Shown here: one piece after another, positions 25,921 to 33,291 of the stretch
Numbering within the stretch: the stretch's first letter is position 1
Layout: the number at the start of each line of letters is the position of its first letter
Source: JACVRW01 sp963827065
GTDB taxonomy: Bacteria > Actinomycetota > Thermoleophilia > Solirubrobacterales > Thermoleophilaceae
NCBI GenBank assembly: GCA_963827065.1
Contig: CAWGZM010000012.1
Coordinates: 186,001 to 250,000, forward strand
DNA length: 64,000 bases
Reading direction: 5' to 3'
The notes under the pieces: model-generated
Told to the model about the DNA's origin: nothing
Database searches by the model: none
Seen by the model: the letters and a program-made list of their open reading frames with translations, nothing else
Translations under genes and position numbers: made by a program

Positions 25921-26987
25921 CCGGCCTCCCTCGTCTCCTCACCCAACAGGCCCTGGGGCCGGAAGACCATGATCAGGACCAGGTAGGCGAACACCACCGC
26001 CGGCGTCCACTCGCCTCCGATCCGGTTATCGGAGATCTGCTGGATGATTCCGATGATGAAGCCGCCGAGCACGGCGCCCTGGAGGTTGCCGATGCCGCCC
26101 ATGACGGCCGCCGTGAAGGCGATCAGGCCGGCCTGGAAGCCCTGGAAGTACCAGATCGTCGTCTGGTACAGCGCGTAGATCAGGCCGGCCGCGCCGGCCA
26201 TCAGGCCTCCCAGCAGGAACGTGAGCGAGATCGTAGTGTCCACGTTGATGCCCATCAGCCGCGCCGCCTCGGGGTCCTGCGCGGTCGCGCGCATGGCGCG
26301 CCCCATGCGGCTCTGCGAGATGAAGGTGGTGAGCAGCAGCACCAGCGGGATCGTCGTCGCCACCGAGAGCACATCGCCCTGGCTCACCTCGACGCCGCCG
26401 ATCGTGAAGAGGTTCTTCTGCGGGTCGACGAGCTCGGGGACGCCCTCCTGCGAGCCGCCGATCCAGAGGATGCCGACGTTCTGGAGGATGAACGACATGC
26501 CAACGGCCGTGATGAGCGGCGCCAGCTTCGGCGCCGTTCGTAATGGCCGGTAGGCCACCCGTTCGATCATCACGTTGAGGCTCCCGCTGACGACCATCGC
26601 GACGATCAGGGATGCCAGCAGGCCGAGGACCAGCCCGAGGATCGCCGTCTGCTCGGTGAGCCCGATCACGCCCCAGAACCAGGCGGCGGTCACGAGCGAG
26701 CCGATCATGAAGACCTCGCCGTGGGCGAAGTTGATCAGCTCGATGATGCCGTAGACGAGCGTGTAGCCCATCGCGATCAGCGCCCAGATCGCGCCGTTCG
26801 AGAGCCCGTCGACGATGTTGTTGCCCAGGCGCGAGAGGTTGCCGTCGTCGGAGAGATCCTGGATTCCGTAGACGACCGGCATGACGAGCAGGAGCGCGAT
26901 CAGCCCGTACTCGCTCAGGTACTTGCGAATCCTGTCGCCGGTGCTCGACCGAACCGGCAGACGGGACGCCTCAGAACTTGCCTCCAA
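25917..26987 (-). CDS. livH: Branched-chain amino acid-type ABC transporter permease
   Basis: This is a permease of about 356 residues with the LivH core (SNGAIWALIAMGYTLVYGIIELINFAHGEVFM), eight or so membrane segments and the loop RAMRATAQDPEAARLMGIN. I place the start at the TTG at 26987 because AGGGAGGA lies directly upstream (26997-26990); the spacing of two to three bases is short, so an initiation site a few codons later is possible. The gene follows livK after a gap containing a strong hairpin. Confidence 0.88.
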   Translation of the reverse strand: MEASSEASRLPVRSSTGDRIRKYLSEYGLIALLLVMPVVYGIQDLSDDGNLSRLGNNIVDGLSNGAIWALIAMGYTLVYGIIELINFAHGEVFMIGSLVTAAWFWGVIGLTEQTAILGLVLGLLASLIVAMVVSGSLNVMIERVAYRPLRTAPKLAPLITAVGMSFILQNVGILWIGGSQEGVPELVDPQKNLFTIGGVEVSQGDVLSVATTIPLVLLLTTFISQSRMGRAMRATAQDPEAARLMGINVDTTISLTFLLGGLMAGAAGLIYALYQTTIWYFQGFQAGLIAFTAAVMGGIGNLQGAVLGGFIIGIIQQISDNRIGGEWTPAVVFAYLVLIMVFRPQGLLGEETREAG

Positions 26988-27052
26988 GATCCTCCCTCGT
27001 CGCGGGTGGCCGGGGTGGCTCCCCCTCGCTCTGAGCGGATCCAATCAGAAAC

Positions 27053-27084
27053 GGGGGGCGAACGGCAAGCGCCGTTCGCCCCCC
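27053..27084 (-). terminator. Perfect 14-bp stem-loop between livK and livH
   Basis: Arms 27053-27066 and 27071-27084 (GGGGGGCGAACGGC and its complement) pair perfectly around a four-base loop. On the transcribed strand the arm is followed by GTTTCT, a poor T-run. It sits 22 bases after the livK stop and about 65 bases before the livH start. This fits a partial terminator or 3' stabiliser that would leave more livK than permease mRNA. Confidence 0.75.
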
Positions 27085-27106
27085 GCACCGAATCATGCGT
27101 GTCGGA

Positions 27107-28378
27107 TCAGGTGCCTTCTGCCTTCACCGTCTCACCGAAGATGAGCTCGCCGTCCTTGACGGTGTAGACGCCGTAGTCGGTGAGCGTCGTGTCGCCGTTC
27201 TCGTCGATGTCGTACGTGCCGAGCACGGACTCACGGCCCTTGGTCTGGAACAGTGCGTCGAGCAGCGCCTGCTTGTCCGAGCAATCCGCCCCGAGCTGCT
27301 CACAGGTGTCGAGGACCAGCTTCATGGCCTCGTACCCGTAGATCGCGTACGGATCCGGGTTCGCCTCGCCGTACTTGGCCTCGAAGTCGTCGAAGAACTT
27401 CTGGCCCTCCGGCGGATACTCGTCCGGGGACAGCGTGGCGACGGTGAGCTTCACCTTGTTCGCCACGTCGCCGGGGATGCCGCCCTCCTTGGGATCGGCG
27501 AAGCCGGACTCGGCCACGCCGTCAGGCCCGTAGAGCTTGGCGTCCGGAACCGCGGCCGACACGTCCTTGTACAGCTGGACCGCGCCGTTGGCGGTGATGC
27601 CGGAGAACACGAAGCAGTCAGCCCCAGAGCTCTTGATCGTGGAGGCCTGCGAACGGAAGTTCGGAGCCTTCGGGTCGATGCCCTCGTTGGCCGCGACCTC
27701 GAGGCCCTGCTCCTTCGCCGAGCTCTCGATGTTCCTGGCCAGACCTCCGCCGTACACCTCCTTGTCGTTGAGGATGTAGACCGAGGTGCAGCCGTCCTTC
27801 TTCATGACCGTCGCGAGAGCGGCGCCCTGAATCGTGTCCTTCGGGACGATGCGCATGTAATGGCGCTCGCCCGTCGGGTAGTACTTGTCGGGCTCGCCCT
27901 TGTCGGCGCCCGGCTCGTCCGAGGTCAGGCCCACGGCGGTGTTCGCCGGGCTGATCTGGGCGATCGGGACCTCGTTGAGGATCGGGATCGAGACGGCGCT
28001 CGCACCCGAGTTGAACTCGCCGATGTAGGCCACGGCCGAGTCGTCCTGGGCGACCTTCTGCGCGTTCGCCTGCGTGGCCTCGGGGGTCCACGTGCCGGCC
28101 TGCGCGGTCGAGTCGTCGAGCGACGTGTACTTCACCGTCGTCTCGCCGGCCTTGCCCCCGTTTTCCTCGAGAGCAAGCTTGATGCCTTCCACCATCGCGG
28201 TGGTCTGCGGGCGCGACGCGCCCTGCAGGGGCAGCGACGAATAGACGTTGACGCTCTCGCCGCCACCGCCACTGTCGCCACCGCCGCCGTCGTCATCGTC
28301 GTCGTCGCCACAGGCAGTCATGCCCAGGGCGAACGCGCCGACGAGGCAGGCGAAAATTGCCAGCCAACGTACCTTCAA
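27107..28378 (-). CDS. livK: ABC transporter substrate-binding lipoprotein
   Basis: This 423-residue binding protein begins with a lipoprotein signal (LAIFACLVGAFALGMTAC; lipid on C23). A striking acidic and glycine tether (six Asp, then Gly/Ser) links it to the type I periplasmic-binding fold. The fold shows VYSSLPLQG, AYIGEFNSGA, ISPANTAVGL and YGYEAMKLVLD, a LivK/leucine-binding pattern. The start codon is TTG at 28378, backed by AGGAGG (28390-28385) six bases away. The ligand is probably an amino acid or a related small acid. Confidence 0.92.
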   Translation of the reverse strand: MKVRWLAIFACLVGAFALGMTACGDDDDDDGGGGDSGGGGESVNVYSSLPLQGASRPQTTAMVEGIKLALEENGGKAGETTVKYTSLDDSTAQAGTWTPEATQANAQKVAQDDSAVAYIGEFNSGASAVSIPILNEVPIAQISPANTAVGLTSDEPGADKGEPDKYYPTGERHYMRIVPKDTIQGAALATVMKKDGCTSVYILNDKEVYGGGLARNIESSAKEQGLEVAANEGIDPKAPNFRSQASTIKSSGADCFVFSGITANGAVQLYKDVSAAVPDAKLYGPDGVAESGFADPKEGGIPGDVANKVKLTVATLSPDEYPPEGQKFFDDFEAKYGEANPDPYAIYGYEAMKLVLDTCEQLGADCSDKQALLDALFQTKGRESVLGTYDIDENGDTTLTDYGVYTVKDGELIFGETVKAEGT

Positions 28379-28417
28379 AACGTCCCTCCTAAGGAGATAG
28401 CTCCAACCTGCGGGGGC

Positions 28418-28446
28418 ATCCTAGGCACCGTCAGGGCCATCGCCAA
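28418..28446 (-). promoter_or_regulatory. Candidate promoter of the liv operon
   Basis: On the minus strand TTGGCG (28446-28441) and TAGGAT (28423-28418) are 17 bases apart, with the same -10 hexamer as the catabolic operon promoter. It lies between the two binding-protein genes, so livK and the genes behind it can be expressed without the paralogue upstream. Confidence 0.5.
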
Positions 28447-28505
28447 TCCGCGAGGGGTGGCTTAACGAGGAGACAATCTGCCGCCAACGCGATGTTGACG
28501 GGGTC

Positions 28506-29711
28506 TCAGTCCTCGATTCGCACGAAGCGAAAGCGCCCGTTTCCCAGGGCGTAGAGCGCAAAGCGCTCGCCGTCGACGTCACCCGTGCCGCGCAACCGGT
28601 AGGGGCCCAGCGCGGAGCGCCGGTCGCGCATTGCAAGCGCGGCTGCGGCGACCTTGGCCCGGTCGCGCCCGCCCTGCTCAACGGCATCGAGGATCACGCG
28701 CATCGCCTCGTAGCCGTAGACAGCCTCGGGTCGCGCCGCCTCCGGACCCGCGAGCTCCCCGGCGCGCCTGATCAGCGCGCGGCCGGCCGCCGGCAGCTCG
28801 CTCGCGGGCAGGATAGGCGTGAGCGCTTCGACGCTGAGCGGGGCGGCCGGAATCGGCCTGCGCGGGTCGCGCTCGAGCATGCCGCTCGTGGCGTAGACCG
28901 GGATGCCGGGCATGCGAGCGTCCAGCGCCGCGAGCATGCGGCCCGTGCCGGGTCCGGCGACCCCCGCGATCACCACCGCGCCGGGCTCGCTGGAGGCGAT
29001 GCGGTCCACGATGTCCGGTATCTCGTCGACCTTGCCCCGGTACTCCTCGTCCGCGACGGGGTCGGGGCCGTCGCGGCGCGCGCGCGCGACGATCTGGGCC
29101 GCGAGCTCGCGCCCGTAGACCTCCTGGTCGAAGATCAGGGCGAGCCGCTCCGTGCCGCGCTCGCGCATCAGCTCGAGCATCACCTCGGCGAGCAGCAGGT
29201 CACTCGGCGTCAGGCGCACGAAGTTGCGCTCGCCCTCGGGGCGTAAACGCACCGGGTCCGAGCGCGGGCGGCCGGGCGGGACCCTGGTCAGGCTCGTCAG
29301 CCCGTCGGTCGGCGAGACCTGGAGCAGGCTGCCCGCGTTCGTCACGGGTAGCGACACCGCCGTGCCGCCGAAGCCGAGCTCGCCGAGGTATGCGATCGCG
29401 CGTGGGTCCTCGACCGCGCGATCGGCGTTGGCGTTCACGACCTCCGGCTTCCATACCTCGCCGCCCGGCTCGGTGGACGACAGCGTGCGCATTCGGATCC
29501 CGAGCTCGCCGGCACGGCCGCCGGCGTCGGCGAGCGCCAGCCGCGCGCCCGCCTCCACGGCGCGTCCTGCAGGGGCGGCCACGCCGGTCCGCGGCACGCT
29601 CACGTAGACGGTCGCCGAGTCGCCCTTCACGCGCCGCGGCTCGTTGCTTGCGTCGCCGAGGCAGCCCGCGAAGAGCAGCAGGCAGAGCAGCGGTGTCAGC
29701 TTCCAAGGCAA
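28506..29711 (-). CDS. Second substrate-binding lipoprotein, LivK paralogue
   Basis: This protein of about 401 residues has a lipoprotein signal (LTPLLCLLLFAGC) and a type I periplasmic-binding fold. Several blocks mirror the livK product: RAVEAGARLALADAGG, AIAYLGELGFGGTAVSLPVTNAG, LLQVSPTDGLTSL and YGYEAMRVILDAVEQGG. It is more Arg-rich and lacks the Asp/Gly tether. The start TTG at 29711 has no clear ribosome site, so the first codon is uncertain. It is probably an alternate receptor for the same transporter with a different ligand, or a sensor component. Confidence 0.82.
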   Translation of the reverse strand: MPWKLTPLLCLLLFAGCLGDASNEPRRVKGDSATVYVSVPRTGVAAPAGRAVEAGARLALADAGGRAGELGIRMRTLSSTEPGGEVWKPEVVNANADRAVEDPRAIAYLGELGFGGTAVSLPVTNAGSLLQVSPTDGLTSLTRVPPGRPRSDPVRLRPEGERNFVRLTPSDLLLAEVMLELMRERGTERLALIFDQEVYGRELAAQIVARARRDGPDPVADEEYRGKVDEIPDIVDRIASSEPGAVVIAGVAGPGTGRMLAALDARMPGIPVYATSGMLERDPRRPIPAAPLSVEALTPILPASELPAAGRALIRRAGELAGPEAARPEAVYGYEAMRVILDAVEQGGRDRAKVAAAALAMRDRRSALGPYRLRGTGDVDGERFALYALGNGRFRFVRIED

Positions 29712-29751
29712 GACGAGGATTCTGACTAGCCGTGATTGACTTTCTCATCGA

Positions 29752-30783
29752 ATGCGGATCGGGGTGCTCACGGGGGGCGGCGACTGCCCCGGTCTCAACG
29801 CGGTCATCAGGGCGATCGTCCGGCGCGGGATCGACGGGCACGGCCACGTGCTCGTCGGCTTCCGGGACGGCTGGCGCGGCCCGCTAGAGAACGCCTACGA
29901 GGAGCTGACGATCGAGTCGACGCGCGGGATCCTGCCGCGCGGCGGAACGATCCTGCGCTCGTCGCGGACCAACCCGTTCAAGCGTGACGACGGCCCCGAG
30001 CGCGTGCGCGAGCACATGGAGACGCTCAACCTGAACGGCCTGATCGCGATCGGCGGCGAGGACACGCTCGGCGCGGCCGCGCGCCTCCACGGCGAGCACG
30101 GCCTTCCGGTGATCGGAGTGCCGAAGACGATCGACAATGACCTCGGCGGGACCGACATGACGTTCGGCTTCGACACCGCGGTGCAGATCGCGACCGACGC
30201 CATCGACCGGCTCCACACCACGGCCGAGTCCCACAACCGGGTGATGATCGTCGAGGTGATGGGCCGCCACGCCGGCTGGATCGCCCTCCACTCGGGGCTC
30301 GCCGGCGGCGCCGACGTGATCCTGATCCCGGAGCGGCCGTTCGACATCGAGGAGGTCTGCCGCCTGATCCGGCGCCGCCATTCGCGCGGTCGCTACTTCT
30401 CGATCGTCGTCGTGGCCGAGGGCGCGCTCCCCAAGGAGGGCTCGATGGAGACGCTCGCGTCCGACGAGGACGAGTTCGGCCACGCCCGGCTCGGCGGGAT
30501 CGGACAGCTCCTCGAGCGTGAGATCGAGTCGCGGACCGGCTATGAGTCGCGCGCCACGGTGCTCGGCCACATCCAGCGCGGCGGCACCCCGACGGCATTC
30601 GACCGCGTGCTGGCGACCCGCCTCGGCTTGGCGGCGATCGACGCAGCCAACGACGGCGACTGGGGGGTCATGCCCGCACTGCGCGGCACGCGCATCCAGC
30701 TGGTGCCGCTCTCGGAGGCGGTGGCGGACCTGCGCACCGTCCCGCCCGAGGACTACGCGGCGGCCGAGGTCTTCTTCGGTTAG
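29752..30783 (+). CDS. pfkA: 6-phosphofructokinase with pyrophosphate-type active-site residues
   Basis: This 343-residue PfkA phosphorylates fructose 6-phosphate. The family motifs TGGGDCPGLNAVIRA and MGRHAGWIA are present, and the catalytic aspartates are in PKTIDNDLGGTDMTFGFDTA. The phosphoryl-donor loop reads GGEDT, with Asp at residue 104 where ATP enzymes have Gly, and Lys occurs at residue 125 (PKTIDND). This pair is the signature of pyrophosphate-dependent enzymes such as that of Amycolatopsis. The ATG lies 40 bases from the divergent lipoprotein gene. Confidence 0.93.
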   Translation: MRIGVLTGGGDCPGLNAVIRAIVRRGIDGHGHVLVGFRDGWRGPLENAYEELTIESTRGILPRGGTILRSSRTNPFKRDDGPERVREHMETLNLNGLIAIGGEDTLGAAARLHGEHGLPVIGVPKTIDNDLGGTDMTFGFDTAVQIATDAIDRLHTTAESHNRVMIVEVMGRHAGWIALHSGLAGGADVILIPERPFDIEEVCRLIRRRHSRGRYFSIVVVAEGALPKEGSMETLASDEDEFGHARLGGIGQLLEREIESRTGYESRATVLGHIQRGGTPTAFDRVLATRLGLAAIDAANDGDWGVMPALRGTRIQLVPLSEAVADLRTVPPEDYAAAEVFFG

Positions 30784-30786
30784 GTC

Positions 30787-30987
30787 CTAGCGCGCGGCGC
30801 CGCGCTCTTCGGGTGGCGCGGTCTCGCGCCTCATCAGCTGGTCCACGAACGGCTTGAACATCACGACCGTGGCTGCGGCGATAGTCATGAAGACGGTGAG
30901 CAGGAACGCGTCGAACGCCTTGATGCCGAACGACCAGGCGCAGATCCACCAGATCAGCCCGATCGTGAAGGTCACGAGGATCGCCAT
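30787..30987 (-). CDS. 66-residue two-segment membrane protein
   Basis: The ATG at 30987 shares one base with the stop of the SnoaL-like gene (TGATG), so translation is coupled. Two hydrophobic segments (VTFTIGLIWWICAWSFGI and FDAFLLTVFMTIAAATVVMF) are joined by a short loop and followed by a charged tail ending RRETAPPEERGAAR. The family is unknown. A structural or regulatory role at the membrane is possible but not shown. Confidence 0.65.
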   Translation of the reverse strand: MAILVTFTIGLIWWICAWSFGIKAFDAFLLTVFMTIAAATVVMFKPFVDQLMRRETAPPEERGAAR

Positions 30988-31535
30988 CAGCTGCCGGTCC
31001 GCTCGGCGATCATCTTGCGGGCCTTGGTGATGGCGTTGAATGCACTCTTCATGGCGCGCTCGGCGCCCGAGTCCATCGGCGGCATTAGGCCGAACTGGCG
31101 CGCGAAGGCCATACCGTCGTAGTAAGCCGTGTTGCCGACGATCAGGCCGTCCTCGATCTCCATGAGGTCGAGCCCGCGGACGTCGATCGCCTTGCCGGTG
31201 GCGTCGACGCCCTGGAACTGGTCGCCGGTGAAGGTGCCCGTCATGCGCCATTCGACGGCCGCCGAGCTCTCGCCGGCCACCACGCGCAGCACCCGCGTCT
31301 CGGCGTCGGGCATGGCGGCGAACACGCCGCGGAAGAACTCCTTGACCTCCTCGCGGCCGCGCAGGACGCCGATCGGGACGAGGTCCTCGACACCGTCCTC
31401 GCTCCAGTGGTCGCCAAGCGCCTTCACGTCGCGGCGCCCGATCGCATCGACGTAGGAGCGCGCGTGCTCTTCGACCGCCTTGCGCTTGCTGGTCCGCTTC
31501 GGCTTGGACTTCGCGGGAGCCTCTGTCTGAGCCAT
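30987..31535 (-). CDS. SnoaL/NTF2-like protein
   Basis: This 182-residue protein starts with a Lys/Arg-rich leader (QTEAPAKSKPKRTSKRKA) and then has a SnoaL-like alpha+beta fold: EEHARSYVDAIGRRDVKALGDHWSEDGVED, EVKEFFRGVFAAMPDAE, WRMTGTFTG and LDLMEIEDGLIVGNTAYYDGMAFARQ. A helical tail, AMKSAFNAITKARKMIAERTG, follows. Relatives are polyketide cyclases, isomerases or binding proteins with little sequence signal for function. It overlaps the small membrane gene downstream. Confidence 0.75.
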   Translation of the reverse strand: MAQTEAPAKSKPKRTSKRKAVEEHARSYVDAIGRRDVKALGDHWSEDGVEDLVPIGVLRGREEVKEFFRGVFAAMPDAETRVLRVVAGESSAAVEWRMTGTFTGDQFQGVDATGKAIDVRGLDLMEIEDGLIVGNTAYYDGMAFARQFGLMPPMDSGAERAMKSAFNAITKARKMIAERTGS

Positions 31536-31568
31536 GACGTCACCCTACCAGCGTCTTGCGGCCGGAAA

Positions 31569-31584
31569 CCGCTCTGCGTAGCGG
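31569..31584 (-). terminator. Weak terminator-like hairpin after the EamA transporter gene
   Basis: CCGCT (31569-31573) and AGCGG (31580-31584) can form a 5-bp stem with a six-base loop; on the minus strand this is followed by TTT. It lies just past the stop at 31587. The stem is short, so it may not work on its own. Confidence 0.3.
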
Positions 31585-31586
31585 AA

Positions 31587-32471
31587 TCAGGCGGGCGCGC
31601 CCGCCGCCTGAACCGCAGCCCTCAGCGCTCGCGGGCGAAGCGCCAGCAGGACGAGCCCGCCCAGCACGAGGGCCGCACCGGCGGCGGCAGCTGCTCCGGG
31701 GCGCTCGCCCAGGGCGATCACGCCGAGCGCCGCGGCCGTGAGCGGCTCCGCGAGCGTCAGGGTCGCGGTCTCGCCCGCCCCGATGCGCTCGAGCCCGCGC
31801 GCGAACAGTATGTAGGCAAGCGCCGTGGGGATCGCTCCGAGGTAGAGCGCGAGCGCGAGCCCGCCGGGCGAGGTCAGCTCACCGAGCGGCATCACGGCGA
31901 GCAGCGGCAGCAGGAGCAGCGCGCCCGTCGCGAAGACGGCGGCCATCACTCCCTCGGGAGTGCCGCCCGCCTCGAGCATGCGCTTGCCGAGGACTGCGTA
32001 GCCGGCGTAGCCGCAGCCGGAGATGAGCGCAAGGCCGACGCCGGCCGGCGCGACCTCTCCGCCGGCGCCGCCGCCGAGGACCAGCAGCACGACGCCCGCG
32101 CAGGCGAGGCCCGTGGCCGCAGCCCAGCGCCAGTGAAGCCGCTCCCCGGCGAAGGCGCGCGCGAGGACGCCCGTGAACGCGGGAGCCGAGCCGAGCGCCA
32201 CCACCGCAGCGATCGCGACGCCCGTCTTCGCCACGGCCGCGAAGAAGGTCGCCTGGTAGAGAGCGACGCACGCTCCACCGAGAAGCACGGCGGAGCGACC
32301 GGCCCCTACCCGCAGCCGGCCCACGAGCGCGGCGACGAACAGAAGCAGTGTCGCACCGACGGCGATGCGAGCGGCGCCCACGACGAGCGGCTCGATCTCG
32401 GGCGCGAGCGTCTGGGCCGTGCCCGTGGTGCCGAACAGAACCGCCGCTAGTAGCACCTGCATCCGCGCCAT
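31587..32471 (-). CDS. EamA-family (DMT) transporter
   Basis: This 294-residue protein has ten hydrophobic segments in two EamA repeats (about 1-140 and 150-290). Family features are AAVLFGTTGTAQTLAP near the start and ILFARGLERIGAGETATLTLAEPLTAAALG in the second repeat. Such proteins usually export amino acids or metabolites. The ATG at 32471 is only 26 bases past the trpA stop, so trp read-through could express it, but a perfect palindrome lies just before it. No ribosome site is seen. Confidence 0.85.
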   Translation of the reverse strand: MARMQVLLAAVLFGTTGTAQTLAPEIEPLVVGAARIAVGATLLLFVAALVGRLRVGAGRSAVLLGGACVALYQATFFAAVAKTGVAIAAVVALGSAPAFTGVLARAFAGERLHWRWAAATGLACAGVVLLVLGGGAGGEVAPAGVGLALISGCGYAGYAVLGKRMLEAGGTPEGVMAAVFATGALLLLPLLAVMPLGELTSPGGLALALYLGAIPTALAYILFARGLERIGAGETATLTLAEPLTAAALGVIALGERPGAAAAAGAALVLGGLVLLALRPRALRAAVQAAGAPA

Positions 32472-32475
32472 GACG

Positions 32476-32492
32476 TGTGGAATTGTTCCACA
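32476..32492. promoter_or_regulatory. Perfect inverted repeat just before the EamA gene
   Basis: TGTGGAA and TTCCACA pair around a three-base centre (TTG). The element lies between the trpA stop and the transporter ATG, ending four bases from the latter. Its AT content contrasts with the surroundings. It could be a repressor operator or an RNA hairpin that hides the initiation site. No regulator gene is adjacent. Confidence 0.45.
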
Positions 32493-32496
32493 ATCG

Positions 32497-33291
32497 TCAC
32501 GGGCGCGCAAGCGCGCCGGCAAGCTCGGAGACGAGCTCCCCCACCGCAGCGGGGCCGCCCTCGCTCGCCGCGCGGACGAGCCGGCTGCCCACGATCACAC
32601 CATCGGCGATCTCCGCGACCGCGCGCGCCTGCTCGGAGGTCGAGATCCCGAAGCCCACCGCCACCGGCGCCTCGGTCGCCGCGCGAACGCGCCCGACCGT
32701 CTCGACGAGCCGCGGCGACAGCTCGCTGCGCTCGCCCGTCACGCCGGTGAGCGAGACGGTGTAGACGAATCCGCGCGCACCGGCGCCGATCTCCGCGATC
32801 CGCTCAGGCGTGCTCGTCGGCGCGACGAGCGGCACCAGCGCAAGGCCCTCGGCGTCGCAGGCAGCGCGCACGCCATCGGCCTCGTCGTGAGGCAGGTCGG
32901 GCACGATCAGGCCGGAGGCGCCCGCCGCGGCCGCGCGCAGGGCGAAGCGCTCGGCGCCCGCGGTCAGGATCACGTTGGTGTAGACGAGCAGGACGACCGG
33001 CAGCCGGGCCGCGATCTGCTCGCAGACGCCCAGCACCCCATGCAGGGTGGCGCCGGCGGCCAGCGCGTCTGTCGCGGCGGCGTGGATGACCGGCCCGTCG
33101 GCAAGCGGATCGGAGAACGGGACCCCGAGCTCGATCAGATCGGCGCCCGCATCGGCGGCCGCGAACCCGGCCTCGGCGGAACTCTGCAGGTCGGGATAGC
33201 CGCCCATCAGATAGGGCATGAAGGCGGCCTGCTTGCCGTGCTCCGCGAACGCCGCCGCGATCCGGTCGAGCCCGGTGGTCGCGACCGTCAC
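32497..33291 (-). CDS. trpA: Tryptophan synthase alpha chain
   Basis: This 264-residue TIM-barrel enzyme splits indole-glycerol phosphate to indole and glyceraldehyde 3-phosphate. The motifs GADLIELGVPFSDPLADGP (with the catalytic Glu) and VPDLPHDEADG are clear, as are GFVYTVSLTGVTG and VGFGIST. The GTG start at 33291 overlaps the trpB stop, so the two subunits are made together. Confidence 0.96.
   Translation of the reverse strand: MTVATTGLDRIAAAFAEHGKQAAFMPYLMGGYPDLQSSAEAGFAAADAGADLIELGVPFSDPLADGPVIHAAATDALAAGATLHGVLGVCEQIAARLPVVLLVYTNVILTAGAERFALRAAAAGASGLIVPDLPHDEADGVRAACDAEGLALVPLVAPTSTPERIAEIGAGARGFVYTVSLTGVTGERSELSPRLVETVGRVRAATEAPVAVGFGISTSEQARAVAEIADGVIVGSRLVRAASEGGPAAVGELVSELAGALARP

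Noticed and set aside
28264..28313. The Asp and Gly codon runs in livK as a tandem repeat or CRISPR-like element.
   Set aside because: It is an in-frame acidic/glycine linker after the lipobox, common in lipoproteins of this kind.
32501..32517. A GGCGCGC/GCGCGCC hairpin at the 3' end of trpA as a terminator.
   Set aside because: The loop is only two bases, the sequence is inside the coding region and there is no T-run; it is expected from GC-rich codons.
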